From positions 1,984,001 through 2,048,000 of the forward strand of contig NZ_PHQX01000001.1 in NCBI RefSeq assembly GCF_002803515.1: a stretch of 64,000 nt of DNA. Reading direction: 5' to 3'. Positions 34,701 through 44,385 of the stretch are shown in pieces. The position numbers and the translations under genes are program-made. The notes beneath the pieces were generated by a model. That model was given only the letters and a program-made list of their open reading frames with translations, did not search any database and was not told the DNA's origin. Each line of letters begins with the position of its first letter. The stretch's first letter is position 1. The DNA comes from Stenotrophomonas lactitubi. GTDB lineage: Bacteria; Pseudomonadota; Gammaproteobacteria; Xanthomonadales; Xanthomonadaceae.

Positions 34701-37700
34701 ATCGCCACCATGATCGGGATACCAGGCACGGTAGTTGACCAGCGCCGCATCATAGCTGCCCGAGACTTGATTCTTGCCCAGCAGCGAGGTCTGCCAGGGC
34801 GCAGCCGCACGCGCCGGGTTGAACTGCGCGTCGTAGCCATCGCCCAACGACGTCGGCGCACCTGCGGTATACACACCGAAGCCGGACTTCATGCGCACGT
34901 CCTGGGCGGCCAGCAGCGTCAAGTCACCCTTGCCCGTTCGCAGCACGCTCCAGGCAGGGGCGCCCAAACGCTTGCCGTAAGTGGTCACTTCGGTCAACGT
35001 GCCGCCGCCGTAGCAATAGCCCATCGTCGCGCAGACCTCTTCTTCGGACATGCCCAGTTCGACACCCAGTTCCGATGCCGGCTTGCCGACCCACGACTCA
35101 TCGCCCCACCACTGCAAGGACCCTTCCTTGTCCACCAGGCGCGGTGCCGCAATGCAGTAGGGGCCGTCGCTGCAGACCGATTCTTCCAGCACCCCCAGAA
35201 GCTCGGCGACTTCCTTGGGCGACTTGCCGACCAGGCTGTCATCTCCCCACCAGAACAGTGACCCTTCCAGGTTGAGGAGACGATCCCCTTTCCATTCCGT
35301 CGTCGTGGTCACCGTGCCGATGGTGCTGTAGTGGCTGTCCGCCAGCACGATGCTGCCCTCGCTGCCCCAGCGGCGGGTGCGCGGGTCGGCGGCGGTGGTA
35401 TCCGCACCCGCCACCGCAGTCAGATCCCAGGACGTCGTGCCTTCAGGCAGCATAGCCGCCAGCGCCCAGTTGCGTCCCTGCCGACCGCTGGCATCCGCGG
35501 TCCGCAGCTTTACCGGCGCGTCGCCGGCAAGCTCCACCTTGGTCATCGAGGGAATGATCGCACCGGCATGCAGATCCAGTGCGCCGGAGAGTTTCATTGC
35601 CATGGGCAGGGCGACACCGGCCGGCCACACCTGTGCGGCCACCGGCGCTGGCGTGCGCAGGCGGAAGCCGGCACCCAGACGGGAGCCGGACTGCAATGCC
35701 AGCGCCTGTGCCAGCACGGTACCGGCCGCCATCACCTGCCCGCTGCCTGTCGTTACTGCCGCGCCCAGCACAGTACCGGCCGGCAGCAGCAGCGGCCCGG
35801 ACAACACCATTTCCACCGGCAGCACGGTTCCCGCCGGCAAGGTCACGCCCTCGAATGGCAATGCATAGTTCAGCGTGGCGCCGGCGCGGAACTCGGTGCC
35901 GCGCTGCAGCTGGACACCCTCGCCGGGCACGATCAGGTCGCCGCCGAACGCGGTGTTGGGCGTACCGCTACTGCGCCCCTCCAGCAGCACCCAGCCGTCC
36001 TCATCGGGATTGGCCGGCGGCGGCGCAAAGCCGTCATTGATGCTGCCGTAGACATTGATATCGCCCTCGGCACGCAGCACCAGCGCGGCCGATTCACCGA
36101 AACCGCGGCGCGCAGGATCGAGCCGGTTCGACTGCGGTCCGTAGCGATAGCCGGACAGATCGATATCGCCGGCCACGACCAGATCGCCACGCGGGTTGTC
36201 ACTGCTGGTCCGCGCCACGATCTGCACACCCGGGCGCAGGCGGTAGCTCCCCAAGGCCGCAGTGCGCTGCTGCAGGCCGGTGTTGGCCAGCGCGCCGTTC
36301 ATCCAGACGCTGTTGTCCGGGTCCACCACCGTATCCAGCCAGCGCTGGTTGATCACCTGCGGGCGATGGCCATGCACATCCGGCGCGCTGGCCAGCGGTG
36401 CCGAGTCATAGATGCGCACTGCGTTGACCTGGATATCGCCGGCACCGACGATGCGGATGCCGTTGGCCACGTCGATGGCAGCATCATCGGTGCCCACGCG
36501 CGGCACATTGAGCTTGACGCTGCCGTGTGCACGTCCATCGTTCTGCCCCGCAGCGGTACCGGCCGGCACCGAGGTGCCCGCACGCAGATCCAACGCCGAC
36601 GCCCCCCCAAGCTGCAGGCCTCCACTGGCCGACGTCAGCTCGATCGTCGCTCGGTTCGGGCTGTCGATGATCTTGCCGTAGCTGTCCACGCGCAGGGCGC
36701 TGCCGTGGGCATCCAGCGCTCCATCCACGCGCAGCACATCGCGTGCCGACAGGCGGATGCTGCCGACCTGTTCGCCGCTGGCATCGATGCGGCCGTTGAC
36801 CTGCAGGCTGCCACCATCAAGGCTGATATCGACGTGGCGAGCCTTCACTTCATTACCGATCACCAGGTCACCTTCGCTCAACTGGAAGGTACGGCCACCC
36901 GTAATGCCACCGCTCGTCAGCCGTGTGTTGAGCCCGGCAAAGTCCTGCAGTTGGCGTGCACGCAACACCAGTTCAGCGCCGTCGTAGGGCACCTCGGTGC
37001 CGCCGGCATCGTAGCGCCCGCTTGCACCGCCCAGCAGTGTTCCGGCCAGCGCCACGCGGCCCCCCTGCTTGCCCAGTGCCTGCACCGTCAAACGACCGCC
37101 ACGGTTGTTGCGTGCCGATACGTCGATGCGCGAAGCCGCATCGGCGCTGATATCGCCCTCGCTGGATGACAACGTGACATCGCCACCCCAGCTGTATTTG
37201 TCCACGTCATACAGGCTGACCTTGCGGCCGGCCAGGTCCAGCACGGCGCTGCCGCCCAACGAAATTCCCTCGCGTGCATAGGCATCGAACCGGCCGGAGG
37301 CCAGCGCCACCCGGCTGTCGATCGCGATGCGATCGGCCTTGATCGACAGTTCCGCCCCCAGCGCGTCATTGCCTGCGGTGGCGCCTGCGCCGCGCAGCTG
37401 CACGTTGCCGCCACTGCGTATCGCCAGTTGCGCGCCCGCATCGCCTGTCAGCAGCGGCGTGACGATATCCAGCGCGCCTCCCGTCAGCTGCCAGCCGCTG
37501 CCAGCCACGTAGTCGCCTTGCTGCTGGAAAACATCGAGACTGCCTTTGCCCGAGAACAGCATCCGCTCGGACGCTGCCAGCGTGACCCCGGCAAAGCCGA
37601 GGACCTGGCGATCGGCGGCCACCGACGAATTGGGCCGGGTGAACGGCGCTCGCCCCAACTGCAGCGTGCGCGTGTTGATCTCCAGCTGGCCACTGCCGAG

Positions 37701-40700
37701 ACGACCGACCATCGCCTCCCCGCCTGGCTGTGCCTGTTCGCCGCCCGGCAACGTCGTGCCCGCCAGCGTGCCGTCCCAGACCAGCGTATCGGCAGTGATG
37801 CGCGCGCGGTCCGTGGTGGCACCGTAGCCATGGATGGCCGGTGCACCCAGTACCAGGCTGCGCAGGCTGCTGCGCCCGGTCGCGCTGTCACGGGTATCCA
37901 GGTCAACGCTGCCGAACACATTGATCGCATCACGCGCGGTCAGGCTCAGTGCTTCCAGCGCAGGCGCGCCAGACGCAGTATTGCCGCGCAGCAGCCGCTG
38001 CAGGACATCCTGGTTCATGGTCATGCCGGCCGGCAATCCGCCCGTCGCCATTGCCGCTGCAATGGCCTCGGCACTGCCCAGGTTGAGCGCGGACATGCCC
38101 AGTCCCAGCTGACGGGTGCCATAGCTCACCGCATCACCGATGTTCAAGGCGCCGTCGGTGACCACATTGATGCTGCCAGCAGACAGCAAACGGGTCTGCC
38201 CACTGCAGTCCGCCGCACAGCCACCAATATCGATCGCCACCGCCCCTGCCGCCGAACCGCCCTGTGCGCTCAGCGCCGTCAGGCGCTGGTTGGACACCGC
38301 CAGCAATCCACCCGTGACCAGGTAGGGCGCCGTGGCCTGGTCCACGCGCGAGGGATCGGCCTGGGACAGGGTGTCGATCGAGGCGCCCTGCTCCAGAAGG
38401 ATGCCCTTGCCGCCGAAGGCAGCCGCGAGCAGCACCTCCTGCGCCAGCAGATTGACGCCGCTGCGCACGGCCAGGCGCGTTGCGTTGCCTTCCACCGTGC
38501 TGGTGGTCGCATCGCGGCGGAACGTTCCGCCGATCAACAAGGTTGCCGGGCGCAACGCATTGAGCGCTGCGTCGAAGACGGTGGCACCGCGTTCGGTGCT
38601 AGGCGCGCCGCGCCCGTCGCCGACGATCTCGAGCAAGGCATCCTGCGGGGCAAGGAGGTTGACCGAAAGAATGCCACCGCGTCCCTGCGCGCTGCCTGGG
38701 CTGAAGCGGGACAGTCCACCAAAGGTGACGGCCGGTGTGCCCATGCGACCCGCGCCATCGCCGAGCATCAGGCTGAGGTTGCCGGCATCCATCGGTCGCC
38801 AACGCAGCGCTTCACCGCGGCGTTCGGCCACGCCCTGCACGAATGAGCTGTAGGGTGTTTCGTTGTAGCTGGCATGGCGCCGTACAGTCTCCGCGGGCGT
38901 CAACAGCAGGTCGGTGAGCAGCGGCGAGACCGCGCCGCCGAGACCTTGACCCTGATGGCCGCTGAGCCGCCAGGAGCCGGTGCCTGTCGATACCGGCTGG
39001 GCGCTGCCGATCGCACTCTCTGCCCCGATCTCGACACGGAACGCGCCGGGCTGCAGGGCGTAGGTGGCCGGCAGCAGCGTATAGGTGCCGGCCGGGAGCC
39101 CGGGCACGCCTGCAGGCACGGTGATCTGTTGACCCACACGCGGGTTGGTGCTGCCGTCGGCTGTCGCCAGCGGTGCCTGCGCGTCTGATCGCCCCGGCAC
39201 GATGGCATAGACCGCGTTGCCAGCGCGACTGAAGCCATAGCGCGGATTCGCGTCTGCCAACGGGTGTCGCAGGATGTCGACCGAGCCGCCGCGCCCGGCC
39301 ACGAAAGCAGCGCCGGACAGCTCACCTCCGCCGGAAACATCCACGACGCTGCCTGTGGCGCCGTTGAACGCATTGGCTACGATGTCCACACCAATCGGGA
39401 TATTGACCGATCCGGGGCCAAGCACATCGAATTCGGCACCGCCTCTTCGCCAGGTCACACCGTCCACCGTGCCGCCGAATGGCAGCGCCAGGCCGGCGCC
39501 ACTGATCGAGGTCACGCTGCCGGCAAGCAGGTCGACCCGGCTGCCGCGGTTTGCGTTGAACTGACTGCCACCAAGTTGCACCCGGCCCCAGGGAGCCTGG
39601 ACATTACCGCCCTGTACTACTGTCGCCGCGACCAGTTCCAGGCTGCCGAAGGCCGAATCCGGTACCGGTTGCGGGGCACCGCCAACACCATGGATACGTA
39701 GTACGGCCTCTGGATTTTCCCAGGACGGCAATCCAGAAGGGCCGATGGTCGGAACGCCTGCAACGATGCGACCCTTGGCCTGGGCCGCCGGATACAGGCG
39801 CGCGGCGCTGATATCGATCGACCCCGGGCCTGCAAGGGTGGATTCCTGCGAACTGCTGGCGACCGGGGCCAGCATGCGTATGTCGCCGCTGCTGCGCAGG
39901 TCGACGTGATCGAAGCCGGCCAGCCAGGTGACATCGCGCAGGTCGATCAGGTCGGCGGTGACATCGAAACGATGTTGCTTGCCCGCGTCGAACGATGCCT
40001 CCAGCGGACGCAGCGTGCCTTCGCCGGCCGGCTGCCACCAACGCCCCTGCGCAAGGCGGACGTAGGGCGCACTCAGCTGCAGGCGGCTGCCCTCGCTGTT
40101 GCCCGGTGCGAATCCCAGGGAACGCTCGTTCACGCCGTGGATCCGCAGGCTCTGGTCCATGCGTAGATTGACGTCACCCTGCGCCCGGACATCACCGAAC
40201 AACGAGAGATGATCGAAGCCGCCCGCCGTGATCTGCTGGACCGACAGCGCGGCGTGACCGTACTCGAGGCGCGCGGGCAGCACCTCCGTCTGCAGCGTGT
40301 TCTGGGTGAGCGAAATCAGCCGTGGCGCCAGCACCTCGGAATCTTTTGCCGTGCTGCCATAGGTGCCGCCACCAAAGGCGACGCCCAACGTGCCGCCACG
40401 CGCCTGGTCACCACCTGCCGCCGCATCAAGCGCACCGTGCAGATACAGCGCATTGGCCGCACGCAGCACGATGCTGCCGCCGTCACTGTCCACCCGAGTG
40501 CGCCCGCTGCCGTCGATATCGAGCAGTGCCGATGCTCCCGAGGCATCCAGTCGCGCCCCGCGCTCGACCACCACGAAGGTGTCAGGTGGCAGGTGGCGCA
40601 CGCTGCCCTGTTCTTCCCAATCCAGTGCGCCGCCGATCTCGATCGTGCCACCCTTGCGCACCTGCCCGCGCAGCTGCCCGCGCGCATCGGCGGCGGAAAC

Positions 40701-43700
40701 TGCATCGCCGCTCACATCCAGCAGCGCCCCGTCGGCGATCGCCCAGCGGCGTTCGCGCCGTCCGTCGGCACGCACCGTCGATGGATCGAAGGCTTCATCC
40801 AGACGGATGCGACCGCCCGCCGCCTTCAGCGTGCCCGCCACATTGATGTCGCCGGAACTGAACAATTCGATCGACTGCCCTGGGTCGACGTTGAGCACGG
40901 CATTGCTGCCGATGTGCAGGTCACCGGCCGACAGCAGATGCCCGGCGCGCAGCGTCAGGCTCGCACCCGCGCGCTGGCTGACGCGACCGCTGGCAGGATC
41001 CACCATGTACAACAAGGGTGACCATGCCTGCAGACCCTGCTCACGGCTCGAGGCACTCTGCGCACCCTCGGCCAGGCGCAGGACCGGTTGTTCCACATTC
41101 AACTGCACGCCGTCTTCAACGGTCAGCCCGTTGTAGCCACCGATGTCGTAGCGGGAAAAGCCGCTGCTGAACAGCGGTGCCTGCAACCGCAGCGCTTCCG
41201 ACGTCGGCGCTTCACCACCAATGGCGACCTTGCCCCCGGTCGCAAGGGTGAAGGCGCCGCTGCCGCTGCCGAGCGCACTGAAGCGGACGCCATCGCTGAT
41301 ACGCAGCCGACCACTGCCATCGGTGGCGACATCGGTGCTGGCCGCCAACAGGCTGACGCTGCCGCCCTTGCCTACCCGGCCCTTGCCCTTTGCATCGATG
41401 CTGCCACCCGCATCCACCGAAATACGTGCGCCCTCAGCCACGGTGATGTCATGGCTGACATTGATGCGCAGCTGTCCACCGTCAATCCAAGCCTGCGTGG
41501 CGCCGCCATCCGACACGGCAAAGGGATTGCTCCAACCACCAGCAAGATCAAACCCTGCACCAGAAGCAACATCGACCGCGCCACGCCCGGCGGACAGCAA
41601 CGCGGTGGGCCGACCGAGCACCGGAAGCAGGTTGCCCGCCTCCACCTGCCCACCCGCGATCTGCACGGTGCCGCCGAAGCTGACCCGGCTACCGGTGAGA
41701 GCAAGCTGCCCGCCCTCCTGCAGCCTGAGCGTGCCATCCAGTTCAACACGTCCCGCCGTGGCGATGTCGACGCGGCCCCAGCGCTGTGCGCTCAGGACAT
41801 TGCTGTCCAGCGACACCGTGCTGCGCTGTGACTCTTCCACCGGCGCCTGCAGCGACCAGGGGCGGGCGTCGGCGGCGATCTCGCCAATCCGCACGTGCGA
41901 GTCGTACACCGCATTGCGCCCGGTGTTGTCGTAGCGGCCCAGCCAGAGTTGAGCGTTGCGGGCAGCGGCCGTCTGCGCCTGCGCGTATCCATCCTGCCCC
42001 TGATCGGGTCGCCGTGTCTGTTGCAGCCCTTGGAAGGCGGCCGTGTCCACCTGCCCCTGCAGAACGGCGGTAGGCGCCGAGATCAGCAACCGACCCGCAT
42101 CGCGCCCCACGGTGTAGCCATTGTCGTAGCGTTGCGCCGGTGCCACCAGCGGATTGCGGAACGATTCGGTGACGCCCCAGCGCTCCTGCTTCACCTCAAA
42201 GCCCCGGTACAGGCCGTCGTACAGCATCTCTGCCGGGGCATCATCAAGACGGTACAGCTGGCCATCGCGGCCACGCAGCCAGCTTTGCTGGACCACGCCG
42301 GACTGCACATCAAGGCTGCCACCTGCCAGATTGATACTCGAACCGGCGTGGCTGACGACTTCCTTGCCAGCCAGCTGGACGGTGCCACCCTGCGCGGCCC
42401 ATTCGCCTATCGAATGTCCCTGGTTGTCGAGGTAGCCACTCACTTCCAGCAAGCCGCCACCGGCATACCAGCGAGTGCCTTCATAGCCCCCTGTCCCCGC
42501 AGCCACCTCGGTCAACTGGCGACGGTCGATCCACACCTCGCTGCTGATCAGCTTGCCGCTGTCACGGTTGTCGGGCGAATCGCGCAGTTCGTTGCCCTGC
42601 ACCTTCACCTTGACGTTGTTCCTCTCCATCGCCACCTGCACGCCGACCGCACCGGCCACGTCCACGCGGGCGCCGTCGTCCAGATAGCTGCGGCGGCCCG
42701 CATCGGAAATCACCTGACCACCGGTCGCCACCGCCAGCGAGCCAGCCTGGAAGTTCACGTCGCCGCCGGAGACGATCTCGATGCGCGATTGCTCGCGTCG
42801 ATCCTGCAGGCGCGAGAGGTTGTCGAAGGTGCCGCTGTTGCTGGCCCCGCGCAGCTTGTCCTGTTCACCGGACTCCTTGATGAGCGCATTACGCTGGCTG
42901 TCCAGCGCAGTGGTCTTGCCGTCATCTTCGATCAGCACCGCGGTCGTCGAACCCGTGGCCAGAGTCACGCTGCCCTTGCTGTCGGAGGACGAACTCAGCA
43001 GATGCACGGTACCGCGCTGGTTCAGCGTCGTGGTGGCAACCGCTACACCGGTCTGTTCGACCGTGCGGCCGGCAAGAGTGACGTCGCCCTCGCGCGCTTG
43101 GATCAGACCGCTGTTGCGAACGCTGCCGGCCGTGCTGTCGGTGACGAAGCGCGGCGCGATCTCATTGCCCCGCGTGGTCGAAGCCGTGTTCTGCGCCGTG
43201 CCCACGCCGCGACGGATCACGAAGCTGTCACCGGCCGCCAGCTGGGCCTGGCCCTTGCGCGTCTCGATCTGGCCCGCGTTTTCCACGCTGTGGCCGGCCA
43301 GCAGCACATAGCCACCGCCACGCGTTGCGCTGGTGGGTTCATGGGTGGTGATGCGCGCGCCACGTTCAACCATGACCTTGCCCACCGCATCGGTGAGGGC
43401 CGACGTATTCGCGTCGGCGCTGTACAGGCCGTTGTCACGGAACTGCGCGTCGCTGATCCGTGCTGCGGCGGCGACCAGGTTGCGGACGTTGACCTGGCTG
43501 TTGTTGCCGAACACCACGCCGTTGCGGTTGGCAACGAACACCGTGCCGTTGGCCTTCAGCTGGCCCAGGATCTGGCTGGGCCGTGCGTTGGGGTCGTTGA
43601 CCCGGTTCAACACCGCCCAGTCCGGGTTCTGCAGGAAATTGAGGGTGGTGTTGCCACCGATGTTGAAGGTTTCCCAGTTCAGGATCGCCTGGTCAGCGGT

Positions 43701-44189
43701 CTGCTCGATGCTGACCTGCACCCGGCCGTCGGCGCCCTGCGACTGGATCGCTTCGCGGGCATTGATCCAGCCACGGGTCAGCGGATTCCCGTCCACCTTC
43801 AGGCCATCCTTGCCCAGCCCATCGGCCACCACGAAGCCCGCCTCGCGTCGCGCCTGCCTGGCCTGCTCCTGCATGCGCTGCTGCAATGCGATGGCCTGCG
43901 CGGCCGTGCCGAGGTTGTCGATCGACTGCTGCAGCTTCTGTCGCGCCGCATCCTGCTGCTGTGCAGGCAGCTGGAACTGGATAGGCACGCCATTGGGCAT
44001 GCGGCCACTCTGCGCTGCCGCGCCCTGGGCGGCGCCGCGGTCGGCGAACCAGCCGGGGCTGAACGCCTGCTGCGCCTGGCTGGCAGGAGCAACCACGGTG
44101 CCCAGCGCCACGGCCACGGCCCAGGCCATCGGGTGGCTGCGCCACAGGGAGGCGGAGAAACGGGCAGCGGGCGAATGCGGGTGCGACAT
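31788..44189 (-). CDS. Giant TpsA filamentous-hemagglutinin-like exoprotein (4133 aa)
   Basis: The start is the ATG at 44189, preceded by GAGG; the same frame opens five codons earlier at a TTG. N-terminal signal segment WRSHPMAWAVAVALGTVVAP, a coiled stretch (QQQDAARQKLQQSIDNLGTA), then the TPS secretion domain at about residues 110-330 (ADQAILNWETFNIGGNTTLN, VFVANRNGVVFGNNSQVNVR). The bulk is a very long beta-helix of G-S/D-V repeats with DUF3739-type sequence in the C-terminal third (AAILPLFAFGPSTPTTGALT). A Cys-bearing tandem repeat with WWGD motifs sits near residues 2970-3060. No toxin domain is visible at the C-terminus, so a large adhesin like PdtA of P. aeruginosa (about the same size) is the best match; partner TpsB is at 27300-28925. 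Confidence 0.92.
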   Translation of the reverse strand: MSHPHSPAARFSASLWRSHPMAWAVAVALGTVVAPASQAQQAFSPGWFADRGAAQGAAAQSGRMPNGVPIQFQLPAQQQDAARQKLQQSIDNLGTAAQAIALQQRMQEQARQARREAGFVVADGLGKDGLKVDGNPLTRGWINAREAIQSQGADGRVQVSIEQTADQAILNWETFNIGGNTTLNFLQNPDWAVLNRVNDPNARPSQILGQLKANGTVFVANRNGVVFGNNSQVNVRNLVAAAARISDAQFRDNGLYSADANTSALTDAVGKVMVERGARITTHEPTSATRGGGYVLLAGHSVENAGQIETRKGQAQLAAGDSFVIRRGVGTAQNTASTTRGNEIAPRFVTDSTAGSVRNSGLIQAREGDVTLAGRTVEQTGVAVATTTLNQRGTVHLLSSSSDSKGSVTLATGSTTAVLIEDDGKTTALDSQRNALIKESGEQDKLRGASNSGTFDNLSRLQDRREQSRIEIVSGGDVNFQAGSLAVATGGQVISDAGRRSYLDDGARVDVAGAVGVQVAMERNNVKVKVQGNELRDSPDNRDSGKLISSEVWIDRRQLTEVAAGTGGYEGTRWYAGGGLLEVSGYLDNQGHSIGEWAAQGGTVQLAGKEVVSHAGSSINLAGGSLDVQSGVVQQSWLRGRDGQLYRLDDAPAEMLYDGLYRGFEVKQERWGVTESFRNPLVAPAQRYDNGYTVGRDAGRLLISAPTAVLQGQVDTAAFQGLQQTRRPDQGQDGYAQAQTAAARNAQLWLGRYDNTGRNAVYDSHVRIGEIAADARPWSLQAPVEESQRSTVSLDSNVLSAQRWGRVDIATAGRVELDGTLRLQEGGQLALTGSRVSFGGTVQIAGGQVEAGNLLPVLGRPTALLSAGRGAVDVASGAGFDLAGGWSNPFAVSDGGATQAWIDGGQLRINVSHDITVAEGARISVDAGGSIDAKGKGRVGKGGSVSLLAASTDVATDGSGRLRISDGVRFSALGSGSGAFTLATGGKVAIGGEAPTSEALRLQAPLFSSGFSRYDIGGYNGLTVEDGVQLNVEQPVLRLAEGAQSASSREQGLQAWSPLLYMVDPASGRVSQRAGASLTLRAGHLLSAGDLHIGSNAVLNVDPGQSIELFSSGDINVAGTLKAAGGRIRLDEAFDPSTVRADGRRERRWAIADGALLDVSGDAVSAADARGQLRGQVRKGGTIEIGGALDWEEQGSVRHLPPDTFVVVERGARLDASGASALLDIDGSGRTRVDSDGGSIVLRAANALYLHGALDAAAGGDQARGGTLGVAFGGGTYGSTAKDSEVLAPRLISLTQNTLQTEVLPARLEYGHAALSVQQITAGGFDHLSLFGDVRAQGDVNLRMDQSLRIHGVNERSLGFAPGNSEGSRLQLSAPYVRLAQGRWWQPAGEGTLRPLEASFDAGKQHRFDVTADLIDLRDVTWLAGFDHVDLRSSGDIRMLAPVASSSQESTLAGPGSIDISAARLYPAAQAKGRIVAGVPTIGPSGLPSWENPEAVLRIHGVGGAPQPVPDSAFGSLELVAATVVQGGNVQAPWGRVQLGGSQFNANRGSRVDLLAGSVTSISGAGLALPFGGTVDGVTWRRGGAEFDVLGPGSVNIPIGVDIVANAFNGATGSVVDVSGGGELSGAAFVAGRGGSVDILRHPLADANPRYGFSRAGNAVYAIVPGRSDAQAPLATADGSTNPRVGQQITVPAGVPGLPAGTYTLLPATYALQPGAFRVEIGAESAIGSAQPVSTGTGSWRLSGHQGQGLGGAVSPLLTDLLLTPAETVRRHASYNETPYSSFVQGVAERRGEALRWRPMDAGNLSLMLGDGAGRMGTPAVTFGGLSRFSPGSAQGRGGILSVNLLAPQDALLEIVGDGRGAPSTERGATVFDAALNALRPATLLIGGTFRRDATTSTVEGNATRLAVRSGVNLLAQEVLLAAAFGGKGILLEQGASIDTLSQADPSRVDQATAPYLVTGGLLAVSNQRLTALSAQGGSAAGAVAIDIGGCAADCSGQTRLLSAGSINVVTDGALNIGDAVSYGTRQLGLGMSALNLGSAEAIAAAMATGGLPAGMTMNQDVLQRLLRGNTASGAPALEALSLTARDAINVFGSVDLDTRDSATGRSSLRSLVLGAPAIHGYGATTDRARITADTLVWDGTLAGTTLPGGEQAQPGGEAMVGRLGSGQLEINTRTLQLGRAPFTRPNSSVAADRQVLGFAGVTLAASERMLFSGKGSLDVFQQQGDYVAGSGWQLTGGALDIVTPLLTGDAGAQLAIRSGGNVQLRGAGATAGNDALGAELSIKADRIAIDSRVALASGRFDAYAREGISLGGSAVLDLAGRKVSLYDVDKYSWGGDVTLSSSEGDISADAASRIDVSARNNRGGRLTVQALGKQGGRVALAGTLLGGASGRYDAGGTEVPYDGAELVLRARQLQDFAGLNTRLTSGGITGGRTFQLSEGDLVIGNEVKARHVDISLDGGSLQVNGRIDASGEQVGSIRLSARDVLRVDGALDAHGSALRVDSYGKIIDSPNRATIELTSASGGLQLGGASALDLRAGTSVPAGTAAGQNDGRAHGSVKLNVPRVGTDDAAIDVANGIRIVGAGDIQVNAVRIYDSAPLASAPDVHGHRPQVINQRWLDTVVDPDNSVWMNGALANTGLQQRTAALGSYRLRPGVQIVARTSSDNPRGDLVVAGDIDLSGYRYGPQSNRLDPARRGFGESAALVLRAEGDINVYGSINDGFAPPPANPDEDGWVLLEGRSSGTPNTAFGGDLIVPGEGVQLQRGTEFRAGATLNYALPFEGVTLPAGTVLPVEMVLSGPLLLPAGTVLGAAVTTGSGQVMAAGTVLAQALALQSGSRLGAGFRLRTPAPVAAQVWPAGVALPMAMKLSGALDLHAGAIIPSMTKVELAGDAPVKLRTADASGRQGRNWALAAMLPEGTTSWDLTAVAGADTTAADPRTRRWGSEGSIVLADSHYSTIGTVTTTTEWKGDRLLNLEGSLFWWGDDSLVGKSPKEVAELLGVLEESVCSDGPYCIAAPRLVDKEGSLQWWGDESWVGKPASELGVELGMSEEEVCATMGYCYGGGTLTEVTTYGKRLGAPAWSVLRTGKGDLTLLAAQDVRMKSGFGVYTAGAPTSLGDGYDAQFNPARAAAPWQTSLLGKNQVSGSYDAALVNYRAWYPDHGGDVRVDAGRDIIGDVWTGRSESGTAQRDQAGHSSAAVGNWLWRQGSGTTEGVQTTATSWWINFGTYSTVGAEQDATPRMVGFTGFGTLGGGNLSLEAGRHSGVIASMGNALGLLTAPHSSAIVAAVGSTGRVSNGELHLTGGGDLTLRSGGALNPGLRASAQQSEGFLQDLDLNGAVTNLRGSTLLQAARIGGLSAVQSSYGTLGLKNPFVADAPVAMAGPVLILGDSTARLQARGDIVLGGAADAGRVPTSNYNDVVLSDGQHAAGTTWFSLWTRGTALDLFSAGGNLAPSLAGSLHATGSNMFAEGVALQDRSVPPNINYWLYPSRFSAVAASGDIISASLRGLGPGANTGDVMLLAPSASGQLEVLAGGSIFAAIDATGIARSGSDARLPGPFDPAFMAQRGVSRIRVSHNLSDDGVQGADPAAILPLFAFGPSTPTTGALTSHPTSPSRFYAVAGDIIGLGSGGRRQLMQNTGIANRTLFDWYEAGSAVQLRAGRDVINANVTALNTSGTDISGIDAGRDIIRSNLSVAGPGNVEVNAGRQLRQEEAGSIVSLGGVVQGDTRPGASIAVTAGNQGIDFDALRARYLDSANLADPAQSLAAQPGKSVKIYDKELKQWLQQRFGRAADGAEALAVFDALPKEQQRIFLRQVYYAELREGGREYTNAEGPRFGSYLRGREAIATLMPDKDANGATINRTGDIVMYGGSGVRTEAGGNIELMAPGGQIVVGVQGAVPPASAGLVTQGQGDIRLFSQDSVLLGLSRVMTTFGGDILAWSEQGDINAGRGSQTTLLYTPPRRVYDTWGNVILSPQAPASGAGIATLNPIAEVAPGDVDLIAPLGTIDAGEAGIRVSGNINLAALQVLNAANIQVQGDSKGLPVLASVNVNALASASAAANSASQAAQDVMRKSQDDARRNQPSVISVQILGFGSSSSSIDPPTRGNTAAATGYDVNSAFQFPQARADAGKQPTQ
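35010..35290 (-). repeat. Internal tandem repeat in TpsA with WWGD motif
   Basis: Two protein units of about 45 residues: GSLFWWGDDSLVGKSPKEVA...CSDGPYC and GSLQWWGDESWVGKPASELG...CATMGYC. They are unlike the surrounding beta-helix sequence, and each has a Cys pair, which is unusual in TpsA proteins. Confidence 0.75.
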
Positions 44190-44331
44190 CGGGGACCTCG
44201 TCAACCTGATGGGCCGCGTTGGCGGCGGCGAGTACGAAGGGGGCCTGCGCTACGCATGCCCTGCACCTGATAGACGGTGGCCGCGGCGTGAAGACGACAG
44301 TTCAGCGCGGATGCGGTGCCACCACGAAAGA

Positions 44332-44357
44332 AAGCGCCGGCATTTCGGCCGGCGCTT
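44332..44357 (-). terminator. Terminator of the DING/PstS-like gene
   Basis: On the minus strand AAGCGCCGGC, six-base loop, GCCGGCGCTT, followed by TCTTTC. Perfect 10-bp stem 28 bases after the stop. Confidence 0.82.
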
Positions 44358-44385
44358 CGATCAGCAGGTGTTGCTTTGCAGACAG

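Noticed and set aside
44202..44204. TTG start for tpsA
   Set aside because: The ATG at 44189 has a better ribosome site and a signal-bearing N-terminus; the TTG would only add five residues.
41895..44270. 791-codon open frame on the plus strand
   Set aside because: Antisense to the TPS domain coding region of tpsA; no recognisable protein features.
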